NCBI GenBank assembly: GCA_964528875.1
Contig: CAZGUI010000004.1
Location: forward strand, 18,925-82,924
DNA length: 64,000 nt
Direction: 5' to 3'
Origin: Bacteroides_E sp964528875
GTDB taxonomy: Bacteria; Bacteroidota; Bacteroidia; Bacteroidales; Bacteroidaceae
Positions 34,723-44,236 of this stretch are shown here, piece by piece (the stretch's first letter is position 1; each line of letters begins with the position of its first letter). Made by a program: the position numbers and the translations under genes. The notes beneath the pieces were generated by a model. It searched no databases. It worked only from the letters and a program-made list of their open reading frames with translations, and was not told where the DNA came from.

Positions 34723-34992
34723 TCAAGTTTTGCTCCATCTTTTTAATGTAGGAAAAAATTCTTTCATCTTATTTATAGCTGCTTCTCTATTTATTTTATT
34801 ATCAGCTCCCACATTGAAACGATCGAAGAAAGAGACACAGTGTGCAATCATTTCATCCATAGTACAAAGTATTGTAAACTTTCCTTTATGATAACAATAG
34901 GTGCAATACTCTTGGTTTAGACTTTCATCGGCATTTGTTCCTTTTAATTCATCTGAATCAATAGGCATACCACAACTTTGGCAAAGACTCAT
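34723..34992 (-). CDS. Small zinc-ribbon protein (Zn_ribbon_2 type)
   Basis: The 89-residue protein has one treble-clef/zinc-ribbon unit: Cys4-x2-Cys7 (CQSCGMPI) and Cys30-x2-Cys33 (CTYCYHKGKF). A helical C-terminus ends in FPTLKRW. This matches the putative zinc-ribbon domain family of small stand-alone proteins, whose function is unknown. It is isolated between yidC and mutS2 on the opposite strand. Confidence 0.8.
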   Translation of the reverse strand: MSLCQSCGMPIDSDELKGTNADESLNQEYCTYCYHKGKFTILCTMDEMIAHCVSFFDRFNVGADNKINREAAINKMKEFFPTLKRWSKT

Positions 34993-35194
34993 AGTTTGAA
35001 GGGTTTTGAGGTTATTCCACTAGCTGTAATTTAGCATTTCTTTTGTAGTTATACTAGTTATCTGATGATTATTTTTTGTTGCAAATTAATTTAAATTCAT
35101 TCTAATCATTCTTTCTTGTTTTCGGTTTTTAACTAATTCACAATAACTCTCTATCTGAAAGAACTTTATTTTAGAGAATATTGTCTTTTTGTTG

Positions 35195-35202
35195 TATTTT
35201 TG
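35195..35202 (+). promoter_or_regulatory. -7 element of mutS2
   Basis: TATTTTTG fits TAnnTTTG. It overlaps a TTG-initiated extension of the mutS2 frame, which argues that translation really starts at the ATG 35225 just downstream. Confidence 0.5.
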
Positions 35203-35224
35203 TCGGAAAATAGAATATGACCTT

Positions 35225-37717
35225 ATGATATATCCTTCTAATTTTGAACAAAAGATAGAGTTTGATCAAATCCGACAACTGTTGAAAAACAAGTGCCTCA
35301 GTACGTTAGGAGAAGAATGTGTGGATCATCTCACTTTCTCATCGGATTTTGAAACTATATATAAACAGATTCATCAAGTCAATGAATTTGTCTCCATATT
35401 GCAAGAGGAAGCCGGTTTTCCGGATCAATACTTTTATGATATTCGTCCCTCATTGAAAAGAATACGTATTGAAGGATTATATCTTAACGAGCAGGAATTA
35501 TTCGATTTCTGCCGCTCATTACAAACCATTCAGGATATTCTTTCTTTTTTTCAAAAAGCAGTAAACGAAGAAACTAATCCTTCTTATCCCTACCTGGTAG
35601 AGTTAACAGAATCGGTAGCAACTTTTCCTCAACTCATAAAAGCTATTCACTCCATATTAGATAAATATGGTAAAATAAAAGATACTGCATCTACTGAGTT
35701 GGCACGAATAAGAAGAGAGTTAGCTAATACAACAAACAGTATTTCACACTCTTTGCAACGTATTTTACGTTCAGCACAGGCAGATGGTTTTGTAGAAAAA
35801 GACGTAACCCCTACTATGCGTGATGGGCGTTTAGTAATCCCTGTATTACCCGGTTTGAAGCGAAAAATAAAAGGTATCGTTCACGATGAGTCTGCAAGTG
35901 GACGCACAGTCTATATTGAACCTTCGAGTGTTGTAGAAGCGAATAACAGAGTTCGTGAACTTGAAAATGATGAACGCAAGGAAATTATACGCATTCTTGT
36001 TGATTTTTCAGCAAAAATAAAACCGTTTATACCCGACTTAATTAATTCATACCAGTTTTTGGCTATTATAGATTTCACTAGAGCCAAGAGTTTATTTGCC
36101 ATTGAAACAGAGAGTATTGCTCCTACATTGGAAAACAAACAACTCATAGAGTGGAATAAAGCGATACATCCATTGTTAGCCAAATCTTTAGCTAAAAACA
36201 ACCGTACAGTTGTTCCTTTGGACATCATACTAAATAAACAACAACGTATATTATTGATATCGGGACCAAATGCCGGAGGGAAATCTGTCTGTTTGAAAAC
36301 AGTTGGACTATTACAATATATGTTGCAATGTGGACTTTTAATTCCAGTTCATGAAAGTAGTTCTGCCGGAGTATTTGAATCTCTATTCATTGACATAGGA
36401 GATGAACAATCTATTGAAGACGACTTAAGTACCTACTCTTCTCACCTTACCAATATGAAGATTATGTTAAGAAAGACAACGCCAGAAAGTCTGATCTTAA
36501 TTGATGAGTTTGGAGGAGGAACAGAACCACAAATTGGTGGAGCTATTGCTCAAGCCATTCTTAAGCGTTTAAATGAACGAGAGACTTTTGGAGTTATCAC
36601 GACACATTATCAAAACCTTAAGTTTTTTGCTGAAGATAATGAAGGTATTGTTAATGGTGCTATGTTATATGATAGACATCGCATGGAGGCACTTTACCAG
36701 TTACAAATTGGTAATCCCGGAAGTTCTTTTGCGGTGGAAATAGCACGAAAAATAGGCCTACCTGAAGATGTTATACAAGAAGCATCTGACTTGGTGGGTA
36801 CTGAATATGTTAACGCTGATAAATACCTCCAAGATATTGTTCGCGATAAACGTTATTGGGAAAAGAAACGCCAAAACATACGCAGACAAGAACGTCAGTT
36901 AGAAGATTCTATTAATAAATATCACTTTCAAATTGAAGATCTACATACTAAAGAAAAAGAAATTATTAATAAAGCCAAAGAAGATGCTCAACGCCTATTG
37001 AATGAATCGAATGCAAAAATTGAAAATACCATTCGAGTTATAAAAGAAGAACAGGCAGAAAAAGAGTTAACACGTAAAGTAAGAGCTGAACTGGAGCAAC
37101 ATAAAAAAGAGCTTGAAGAATTTTCTCACAAAGAACGCAATGATATTGCTAAAAAAATGGAGCAAATCAAGGCTAGACAAAAACGAAAGGATCAAAAGAA
37201 AAAAGAGAAAGATCAACTCTCTACCTATACAACACCCACAGCTAAAGTGAAACCTTTAGCGGTAGGTGATAATGTACGTATAAAAGGACAACAGGTCATA
37301 GGTGAGATTTTAGAGCTTAAGGAGAATAATGCTGTGGTATTATATGGACAGATAAAAATGAACATTAAGTTAAACCAACTGGAAACATCTGATGCAAAAC
37401 CGACCCATAAACAACAAGTAAAAGCTACTTATATTAGTGAACAAACACAAGAACATATTCACGATAAGAGACTGGACTTTAAACAAGAAATAGATGTTAG
37501 AGGTATGCGAGGAGATGAAGCGTTACAAGCTGTAAATTACTTCATCGATGATGCTATTCTTGTTGGAGTAAGTAGAATTCGCATATTGCATGGTACGGGT
37601 ACAGGAATACTTAGAACATTAATTCGCCAACAACTGGAAGTCTCTCCTTTAGTAAAAAGATATCATGATGAACACATTCAAATGGGAGGAGCCGGTATCA
37701 CTGTTGTTGAACTATAA
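35225..37717 (+). CDS. mutS2: Endonuclease MutS2
   Basis: The 830-residue protein starts at ATG 35225. It has an N-terminal lever/core region and the MutS ATPase domain with Walker A GPNAGGKS and Walker B LILIDEFGGGTEP. A long charged coiled coil follows (about 510-660), then a KOW-like linker and a C-terminal Smr domain (IDVRGMRG, then HGTGTGILR). The mismatch-recognition domain of MutS1 is missing, as expected. MutS2 is linked to suppression of recombination and to rescue of collided ribosomes. Monocistronic. Confidence 0.95.
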   Translation: MIYPSNFEQKIEFDQIRQLLKNKCLSTLGEECVDHLTFSSDFETIYKQIHQVNEFVSILQEEAGFPDQYFYDIRPSLKRIRIEGLYLNEQELFDFCRSLQTIQDILSFFQKAVNEETNPSYPYLVELTESVATFPQLIKAIHSILDKYGKIKDTASTELARIRRELANTTNSISHSLQRILRSAQADGFVEKDVTPTMRDGRLVIPVLPGLKRKIKGIVHDESASGRTVYIEPSSVVEANNRVRELENDERKEIIRILVDFSAKIKPFIPDLINSYQFLAIIDFTRAKSLFAIETESIAPTLENKQLIEWNKAIHPLLAKSLAKNNRTVVPLDIILNKQQRILLISGPNAGGKSVCLKTVGLLQYMLQCGLLIPVHESSSAGVFESLFIDIGDEQSIEDDLSTYSSHLTNMKIMLRKTTPESLILIDEFGGGTEPQIGGAIAQAILKRLNERETFGVITTHYQNLKFFAEDNEGIVNGAMLYDRHRMEALYQLQIGNPGSSFAVEIARKIGLPEDVIQEASDLVGTEYVNADKYLQDIVRDKRYWEKKRQNIRRQERQLEDSINKYHFQIEDLHTKEKEIINKAKEDAQRLLNESNAKIENTIRVIKEEQAEKELTRKVRAELEQHKKELEEFSHKERNDIAKKMEQIKARQKRKDQKKKEKDQLSTYTTPTAKVKPLAVGDNVRIKGQQVIGEILELKENNAVVLYGQIKMNIKLNQLETSDAKPTHKQQVKATYISEQTQEHIHDKRLDFKQEIDVRGMRGDEALQAVNYFIDDAILVGVSRIRILHGTGTGILRTLIRQQLEVSPLVKRYHDEHIQMGGAGITVVEL

Positions 37718-37921
37718 GGTATCGTTAATTTCCTATTTATCGCTTGGATACCAAAGGAGATAATCTGCTCATAAAAATCATAATAACACATTTTATGCGT
37801 TATTTTTTTACTATTCCATTAATACTTCCTTATTTTCATCAAATAAAGAAATAATAGTGTTAAATTGTTATTTGTAATTTTCTAGTTGTACCATTAATAA
37901 TGATAAATACATTTTTTAGTA

Positions 37922-39130
37922 ATGAAAACCATAAAAGAATTATATAGAATAGGAACAGGACCTTCCAGTAGTCATACCATGGGACCACGCAAAGCAGCAG
38001 AAATATATCTGGAGCGACATCCTGAAGCCCAAGCATTCGAAATTACCTTGTATGGTAGTTTAGCTGCTACAGGAAAAGGTCATATGACAGATGTTGCTAT
38101 TCTTGATACTTTGGCACCTCATGCAAAGGTGGATATTATATGGAAACCCAAAGAGTTTCTCCCCTATCACCCCAATGCAATGACATTCAAAGCGCTTGAT
38201 AAAGAAAATAAATTCATAGATGATTGGACGGTATACAGTGTAGGTGGTGGAGCTTTATCGGAAGGAGCTGAAGATTCTAGTATAGAAACACGAGAAGTTT
38301 ACTGCATGCATTATATGACAGATATTTTGGAGTGGTGTGAGAAAACAGGAAAAAACTATTGGGAATATGTAGAAGAGTGTGAAGATTCAGATATTTGGGA
38401 TTATCTAGAAGAGGTATGGATGACTATGAAAGAAGCCATAGAGAGAGGGTTAGATAAAGAAGGTGTTCTACCCGGCCCTTTAAATATAAGAAGAAAAGCT
38501 GCCACTTACTACATAAAATCAAGAGGGTTTACGGATTCATTACGAACCAGAGGATTAGTTTTTGCTTATGCTTTAGCTGTAAGTGAAGAAAATGCATCGG
38601 GAGGCAAAATTGTAACTGCTCCTACTTGTGGATCTTGTGGCGTAGTTCCTGCTGTTTTATATCATCTATATAAAAGCCGTGAATTCACCCGTGCTCGTAT
38701 TTTACGTGCTTTAGCTACTGCTGGTCTTATTGGTAATGTAGTAAAACACAATGCCTCTATTTCCGGAGCTGAAGTAGGTTGTCAGGGAGAGATTGGTGTA
38801 GCCTGTGCAATGGCAGCGGGTGCTGCGAATCAGCTATTTGGAGGAAGTCCTGCACAAATTGAATATGCTGCAGAAATGGGATTGGAACATCACCTGGGTA
38901 TGACGTGTGATCCTGTAGCAGGTTTAGTTCAAATACCTTGTATAGAGCGAAATGCATACGCTGCTGCTCGTGCTTTAGATGCAAATTCTTTTTCTGCTTT
39001 TACAGACGGAATACACCGAGTATCTTTTGATCGTGTGGTTGAAGTAATGAAACAAACAGGACACGATTTACCTTCTTTATACAAGGAAACTAGTGAAGGG
39101 GGACTAGCAAAAAATTATAAACAAATGTAG
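37922..39130 (+). CDS. sdaA: L-serine ammonia-lyase, iron-sulfur type
   Basis: The 402-residue single-chain enzyme deaminates L-serine to pyruvate and ammonia with a [4Fe-4S] cluster. The N-terminal beta domain opens with GPSSSHTMGPRKAA, the catalytic/binding Ser-Ser-His-Thr segment. The alpha domain carries cluster cysteines in PTCGSCGVVP, GAEVGCQGEIG and MTCDPVAGLVQIPC. Length and order are those of the fused alpha-beta form. It stands alone, and its product ammonia is relevant to the pyrG substitution noted above. Confidence 0.95.
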   Translation: MKTIKELYRIGTGPSSSHTMGPRKAAEIYLERHPEAQAFEITLYGSLAATGKGHMTDVAILDTLAPHAKVDIIWKPKEFLPYHPNAMTFKALDKENKFIDDWTVYSVGGGALSEGAEDSSIETREVYCMHYMTDILEWCEKTGKNYWEYVEECEDSDIWDYLEEVWMTMKEAIERGLDKEGVLPGPLNIRRKAATYYIKSRGFTDSLRTRGLVFAYALAVSEENASGGKIVTAPTCGSCGVVPAVLYHLYKSREFTRARILRALATAGLIGNVVKHNASISGAEVGCQGEIGVACAMAAGAANQLFGGSPAQIEYAAEMGLEHHLGMTCDPVAGLVQIPCIERNAYAAARALDANSFSAFTDGIHRVSFDRVVEVMKQTGHDLPSLYKETSEGGLAKNYKQM

Positions 39131-39209
39131 TTTTGTTTTAATAATATGAAATCCAAAATCACTTCATATAACTCACTAGAGTCTTTATAACTTCAAAGTG
39201 CATCTATAA

Positions 39210-39240
39210 TCGGTTTAGGACTGAGGATGTTTAGGTTAGG
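39210..39240. repeat. Degenerate GGTCTAGGACC-type unit
   Basis: TCGGTTTAGGACTGA (39210-39224) differs from the dispersed 15-mer TCGGTCTAGGACCGA at two positions and is followed by a further-decayed TTTAGGTTAGG. It lies in the sdaA-mgtE intergenic region. Confidence 0.55.
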
Positions 39241-39265
39241 TTCCCAAAAATAAAATTAGCACAGT

Positions 39266-39293
39266 ACTCACTTTGATAGCTCTCAGAGTGAGT
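39266..39293. terminator. Hairpin downstream of sdaA
   Basis: An 11-bp stem (39266-39276 with 39283-39293, one G-T pair) encloses a 6-nt loop. It has only a weak T-run, so it may assist the stronger terminator at 39333. Confidence 0.45.
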
Positions 39294-39332
39294 AAAAGTT
39301 TAATACACATCGATTTTATTTACGTTTAGTAC

Positions 39333-39372
39333 AAAAAGGCACTCATTATAGGAATAATGAGTGCCTTTTTTA
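39333..39372. terminator. Bidirectional terminator between sdaA and mgtE
   Basis: A perfect 16-bp stem pairs 39333-39348 with 39355-39370 around a 6-nt loop. It carries five A on one side and a run of T on the other, so it serves both convergent genes. Confidence 0.9.
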
Positions 39373-39396
39373 TTGTATTGAGGCTTATTCTATAGC

Positions 39397-40758
39397 TTAG
39401 GCTACAAAATCGGGTATTAGTTTTGTGGCTAGCCAGAAATAAATCATTAAAGCACAAGCATCTACTACTGTAGTAATCAGTGGACCTGCCATAACTGCCG
39501 GATCAACTTTTATCACTTTAGCAAATATAGGAAGAAGTGAGCCAACGACCTTTGCTAAAATTACAGTAGCATATAAACTTAAACAAATAACAAAGATTAC
39601 GTTAATAGGAACATCAGTATCAAAGAAATAGACACGAATGAAGTTAAGGATTGCGAGGATAACACCCACAATTATACTGATACGAAACTCTTTCCATAAA
39701 ACCTTTAAAAAGTCTTTAGGTTCAATCTCACCTAAAGCCATACCTCGAATAACCAATGTAGAAGCTTGTGCTCCTGCATTACCTCCAGTATCCATCAACA
39801 TAGGTATAAAGGCTGCCAACATAACCGCAGATTGAAGAACCTCTTCATATCTACGAATAATCAAAGCGGTAAATGTGGCTGAAACCATTAATACAATTAA
39901 CCAAGAGATACGATGTCCTGCATGAGATAGAACAGACTCTTTAAGGTACTCATCTTTCGATGGATCAATAGCCGCCATCTTATGAATATCCTCCGTACTT
40001 TCATCAACGATAACGTCCATAATATCATCTGAAGTAATAATACCAACTAAACGGTTTTCTTTATCTATGACAGGCATCGAGCTTAAGTCATACTTTCTAA
40101 ATAGTTCTGCAACAACCTCCTGGTCTTCTGTAGTACCTACTGCTACTACATTGGTATCCATGATGTCTTTTATTAAGCTAGTTTCAGGTGAAAGCACCAT
40201 ATCTTTTAAAGAAAGAACTCCCTCCAGCTTACGTGTTTCGTCAATAACAAAACACATATTGTTGTTGTTTTTTTGATCCGCCATTGTCTTGTAAAAAGCC
40301 ATAGCTTCACTTACTGTCATATAACTTCTCAATGGAACATATTCAACCGTCATCACGCTACCCGCACTGTCATCAGGATATTGTAAGAATGTATTAATTT
40401 GTTTTCTTATTTCAGGAGAGGCATGTTCCAATATTCTATTAACCAAGTTTGCAGGTAACTCTTCTATGAAATCCACCGTATCATCCAATTGCATCTCAGT
40501 TATAATCGATTGAATTTCCTCATTACTAATTCGTTCAACAACATCCTTCTGAATATCGTGAGGTAAATTACTAAAAACCTCTGCTGAAATATCTTTAGGT
40601 AAAATTCGGAATAAATACAACGATTTCTCATGAGATAAATCATCAAACAGACTGGCTATATCAATAGGGTTCATTGTTGCCAACATCTGACGAGCACCTT
40701 CAAATCGATGTTCTTTAATTTGTTTTGCCAATTCTTCTAAAACTTCCTCTCTGTACAT
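39397..40758 (-). CDS. mgtE: Magnesium transporter MgtE
   Basis: The 453-residue channel-like Mg2+ transporter has an N-terminal superhelical domain (about 1-130), two CBS domains (about 135-260, including GSVMTVEYVPLRSYMTV and GIITSDDIMDVI) and five C-terminal spans. The pore-region signature GGNAGAQASTLVIRGMALGEI and the late GPLITTVVDACALMIYF segment are typical. The cytoplasmic domains sense Mg2+ and close the pore. Monocistronic, convergent with sdaA. Confidence 0.95.
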   Translation of the reverse strand: MYREEVLEELAKQIKEHRFEGARQMLATMNPIDIASLFDDLSHEKSLYLFRILPKDISAEVFSNLPHDIQKDVVERISNEEIQSIITEMQLDDTVDFIEELPANLVNRILEHASPEIRKQINTFLQYPDDSAGSVMTVEYVPLRSYMTVSEAMAFYKTMADQKNNNNMCFVIDETRKLEGVLSLKDMVLSPETSLIKDIMDTNVVAVGTTEDQEVVAELFRKYDLSSMPVIDKENRLVGIITSDDIMDVIVDESTEDIHKMAAIDPSKDEYLKESVLSHAGHRISWLIVLMVSATFTALIIRRYEEVLQSAVMLAAFIPMLMDTGGNAGAQASTLVIRGMALGEIEPKDFLKVLWKEFRISIIVGVILAILNFIRVYFFDTDVPINVIFVICLSLYATVILAKVVGSLLPIFAKVIKVDPAVMAGPLITTVVDACALMIYFWLATKLIPDFVA

Positions 40759-41327
40759 TCTTATTTATTTTATGGAAAACAAATGACTCCCTTATTCCAA
40801 AAATCCTTGTTTTCTCATATGAATAATTCATTTAGTTATCACGTAAAGAACACAGTAAAATACTGTATACTAACTTTGTTTTTCCATAAGTCATAACACT
40901 AAAAAAAGTAATCTTTACTATTAAAAAAGAAAATAAAAGGATTTTAGGGATTAGAGAATCTAAAAAACTCCTTTTCAATGCAAGATTTTACTTGCGACTT
41001 ATAGATTGGCTTATTTATAAACTGGAGCTACACAATCGATCCGGTTCTCGGAAAAGATAAATGTGGAATTTTCGGTAGGAGAAAATAAAATAAGCAACAT
41101 CGAAATCACCTGATTGTTGCCTATAAACACTCTTGACCAGATTTTCAATAGTAAATATCTGGCGTTTTCTTTTATCTTTATTTCTTACACTTAATATCAT
41201 ATCTAAATGAAATAAAGCTATTAAAAACTTTTTGATTAACTGTGTTCTCTATTATTATGCAGTAGATATACTTCTGCACTACAAAGAAACAAAATGATAA
41301 TGAAACAGCCAAAGGAAAGGTTTTTTT
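40759..41327. other. Gene-free region upstream of mgtE
   Basis: These 569 A+T-rich bases carry the mgtE upstream region and no credible gene. A minus-strand stretch at about 41015-41190 reads as protein-like text (for example ARYLLLKIWSRVF, then ENSTFIFSENR) in a frame with no start, so it may be a decayed gene tail. No tRNA, hairpin array or repeat was seen. Confidence 0.35.
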
Positions 41328-42569
41328 TTACCAACCTAAATCACTCCACCCGCCTGCTCTATACCATTGATGCGTTTTGTAATGTTCTGTCATAGGTTCA
41401 TAACCAGTACGAGGAATATAGAAAGAAAGACCGTGAGTACCTTCAACAGAAAATAAATTATATCTATCATGTGAAGAATAAATTTTAGGAGTATGACGAT
41501 AATAAACCATTTGATAATAGATAGATTTCCATTCATTAAACAAGAGTTTATAATCTTCGTCATTAATATTCACAGACTCTAGAAATGCATAAATATCATG
41601 ATAAAACCTTAGAGAAGAATAATCTCCAGATCTTCTTAAATCATAAAAAGGCAGCTCTTTTAAATAAATATTTTCTTTTTGTAGATAAGACAATAGTTGA
41701 CGAGTTATTTGTGTTAGTTCTTCGATGTATTGTATATCAATAGATGATAAAGCAATTCCCCCAGTCCAATTATCATTACTATTTTTAAGAGCATCATCTA
41801 CATATTTAGGTGCATAATAATCAAAATATGAATCTAAAATCTTCTTAGAGCAATTTGTGCTTAGATCAAAAAGAGAAGGAAGTAAAACATTATAAGGACC
41901 TCCAGGTCCTGGTACTTCAGTAGGCGAACCTATTAAATGTTTTACCGAGTGACGTAACTCATAGGCAACTTCAATGGATTGCATAAAACAAGCATCAAAT
42001 AAGAGATAATCTAACTTAGTACCTATATTATTTGTTACATTCTCTAATATTTTGGCCAAATCGGTAATATTAATAGCCTTTCCGTTATCATCACCAAAAG
42101 CACGTACTTTAATGGATGGATAAGGTAACCATCCATCGGCATGAGATTCCATTACTAAACCATATGACTCACTTGGATATTTTGAGTACGCATCAATGAG
42201 TATATCTCGCATTACATCTGGGTCTGTAGAATTCATTTGCTCATCATAGGTTTCTAGGATTTTCTCCACTACTCTTCCTTGCTTATCTTTTTCTAATTTT
42301 ATTAATTGAGGAACTATATAATACTTAGAAATACTAATAAAAACGATTAGAGTAAAATCCTCCTCATTGTTGAGCTTGGAAAATCCTTCTTTAATTTCGT
42401 TATAATCCGTTTTTAAATCATTATAGATAGTATTTTTCCCAATAAGATACACGAGTACAGTACGTTTACTTTTTTCTCGTTGTGGTTCAGGGTCTGATTT
42501 TTCACAAGAAGTAAATAAAAATCCCAAGAGCAAAAAAGATAAAAGGAAGGATAGAACAGAAGGCTTCAT
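41328..42569 (-). CDS. Clostripain-like (peptidase C11) lipoprotein
   Basis: From ATG 42569 the protein has 413 residues with a lipoprotein signal ending at FTSC; an ATG at 42578 is also possible. The catalytic dyad is visible as His in MESHADGW and Cys in LLFDACFMQSIEVAYEL, as in clostripain and gingipain-like clan CD peptidases. The active site should sit in the periplasm or at the cell surface. The upstream 138-residue exported protein ends about 17 bp before and is probably co-transcribed. The substrate is unknown. Confidence 0.85.
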   Translation of the reverse strand: MKPSVLSFLLSFLLLGFLFTSCEKSDPEPQREKSKRTVLVYLIGKNTIYNDLKTDYNEIKEGFSKLNNEEDFTLIVFISISKYYIVPQLIKLEKDKQGRVVEKILETYDEQMNSTDPDVMRDILIDAYSKYPSESYGLVMESHADGWLPYPSIKVRAFGDDNGKAINITDLAKILENVTNNIGTKLDYLLFDACFMQSIEVAYELRHSVKHLIGSPTEVPGPGGPYNVLLPSLFDLSTNCSKKILDSYFDYYAPKYVDDALKNSNDNWTGGIALSSIDIQYIEELTQITRQLLSYLQKENIYLKELPFYDLRRSGDYSSLRFYHDIYAFLESVNINDEDYKLLFNEWKSIYYQMVYYRHTPKIYSSHDRYNLFSVEGTHGLSFYIPRTGYEPMTEHYKTHQWYRAGGWSDLGW

Positions 42570-42586
42570 TATTTGCATCAATTAAA

Positions 42587-43003
42587 TTATTCGTTATCTT
42601 CTGATGTCAAAGGATTCTTAAACTCAAACTCATTAATAGAGATAGGAACTATGGTATATGTAGATTCCTTTTTATATCTACGAAGTAATGAAGATAGATT
42701 TTTCTCTAATTTATTTTTGTCTTTAGAAAAATAAATAGCACAAGTAGGATTAAATCCCTCTTTCTCCACTTCTAAATAGCCTTTTAGTTGGTAACTGTAT
42801 CTATCTCTACCTTTAAGAAGACCGTTTACTAATTCACCGTTAGGCAATTCTTGCACATCAGTATAGTAAATAATGGGAGATTGAAAAGACATAGATACCC
42901 CAACAACGTAAATTTTATTTTTCTCTTTCTTCCCTGCTTTAAGAGTGGCAGTACTCAATGTAAATCCTAAAAACAAACAAAGAAAAACTTTTAGATATCT
43001 CAT
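42587..43003 (-). CDS. Small exported protein linked to the C11 peptidase
   Basis: The 138-residue protein has a signal peptide (about 1-23, cut near LKAGKK) and a basic alpha/beta mature part (YVVGVSMSFQSPIIYYTDVQ). I do not recognise a family name. It directly precedes the clostripain-like gene, so an inhibitor, propeptide-like partner or substrate are possibilities. Only the adjacency is evidence. Confidence 0.55.
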   Translation of the reverse strand: MRYLKVFLCLFLGFTLSTATLKAGKKEKNKIYVVGVSMSFQSPIIYYTDVQELPNGELVNGLLKGRDRYSYQLKGYLEVEKEGFNPTCAIYFSKDKNKLEKNLSSLLRRYKKESTYTIVPISINEFEFKNPLTSEDNE

Positions 43004-43133
43004 AATTGATTTTTTTCTTAAAATAATACTACAAATATAATAAAAAGGTCTTTCTTAACTTAGTTATCAGGCATTATATTTCACTATTCAATAAGTACAT
43101 ACCTCACCCAAAAGAATAGCTAATGTTTAAGAG

Positions 43134-43165
43134 AACAAAAAAGCCAGCAAATAAATTTACTGGCT
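43134..43165 (-). terminator. Terminator of rpoD
   Basis: AGCCAG/CTGGCT arms (43142-43147 with 43160-43165) with an A+T inner stem are followed on the minus strand by TTTTTTG. It lies 35 bp past the stop. Confidence 0.7.
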
Positions 43166-43199
43166 AGTATTTTGAACCTTAACCTTTAAGGTATTTAGT

Positions 43200-44060
43200 T
43201 TATCCTAAATAAGATTTTAGTAACTTGCTGCGATCATCTTGACGTAGTCTACGAATTGCTTTTTCTTTTATTTGGCGAACACGCTCACGAGTTAATCCGA
43301 AGCGATCTCCAATTTCTTCCAAAGTCATTTCTTGACGTCCAATACCAAAGAACATTTGAATTATCTCTTTTTCACGACCAGTTAAAGTAGATAATGCACG
43401 ATCAATTTCTTTTGATAAAGATTCATCAACCAAGGTACTATCGGCACGAGGAGAATCATCATTAACTAAAACATCTAACAAGCTATTATCTTCACCTTCC
43501 ACAAAAGGAGCATCTACAGAAATATGACGACCAGAGACCTTCAAGGTATCACGAACTTTGTCAACAGGCATATCCAGTTCATCAGCTATCTCCTGAGGAG
43601 AAGGACGACGTTCATTTTCTTGTTCAAAACGAGAAAAGGCCTTGTTGATTTTGTTGAGTGAGCCTACTTGATTCAGTGGTAATCTAACAATTCTAGATTG
43701 TTCAGCTAAAGCTTGTAATATAGATTGACGAATCCACCAAACAGCATAACTAATGAATTTAAATCCACGAGTTTCATCAAATTTTTCTGCTGCTTTTATC
43801 AAACCCAAGTTACCTTCATTAATAAGGTCTGGTAAACTTAATCCCTGATTTTGATACTGTTTAGCAACAGATACAACGAATCGTAAATTTGCTCTTGTTA
43901 GTTTTTCCAAAGCACGACGATCGCCTTGCTTTATTTTTTGAGCCAATTCCACCTCTTCTTCTACAGTAATTAAGTCCTCACGACCTATTTCTTGTAAATA
44001 TTTATCAAGAGATGCACTTTCTCTATTCGTAATGCTTTTAGTAATTTTTAACTGTCTCAT
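43200..44060 (-). CDS. rpoD: Primary RNA polymerase sigma factor (Bacteroidetes type)
   Basis: The 286-residue protein has sigma regions 1.2 to 4 but no long region 1.1, the compact form of the primary sigma factor in Bacteroidetes. Region 2 includes NLRFVVSVAKQYQNQGLSLPDLINEGNLGLIKAAEKFD and the FKFISYAVWWIRQSI melting/-7-reading segment. Region 4.2 is LEEIGDRFGLTRERVRQIKEKAIRRLR. It reads the TAnnTTTG -7 elements seen in this window. Monocistronic, downstream of degP on the same strand. Confidence 0.96.
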   Translation of the reverse strand: MRQLKITKSITNRESASLDKYLQEIGREDLITVEEEVELAQKIKQGDRRALEKLTRANLRFVVSVAKQYQNQGLSLPDLINEGNLGLIKAAEKFDETRGFKFISYAVWWIRQSILQALAEQSRIVRLPLNQVGSLNKINKAFSRFEQENERRPSPQEIADELDMPVDKVRDTLKVSGRHISVDAPFVEGEDNSLLDVLVNDDSPRADSTLVDESLSKEIDRALSTLTGREKEIIQMFFGIGRQEMTLEEIGDRFGLTRERVRQIKEKAIRRLRQDDRSKLLKSYLG

Positions 44061-44157
44061 TCTGTATAAATCGATTTTTCAGCTCGCAAAGATAATTATA
44101 ATATACTTAATATTAAAACTTTGCACCACATTTTACAAACACACACTCTACTATAAC

Positions 44158-44198
44158 AAAAAATAGGCTGACATGTTTTAATGCCAGCACTATTTTTT
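44158..44198 (-). terminator. Terminator of degP
   Basis: A 9-bp outer and 8-bp inner stem are separated by one bulged base, with AAAAAATAG and TATTTTTT flanks that suit both strands. It lies about 40 bp past the degP stop. Confidence 0.8.
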
Positions 44199-44236
44199 GT
44201 TTGTTTATAGTTAATGTAATCTAAAAATAAGAAATC

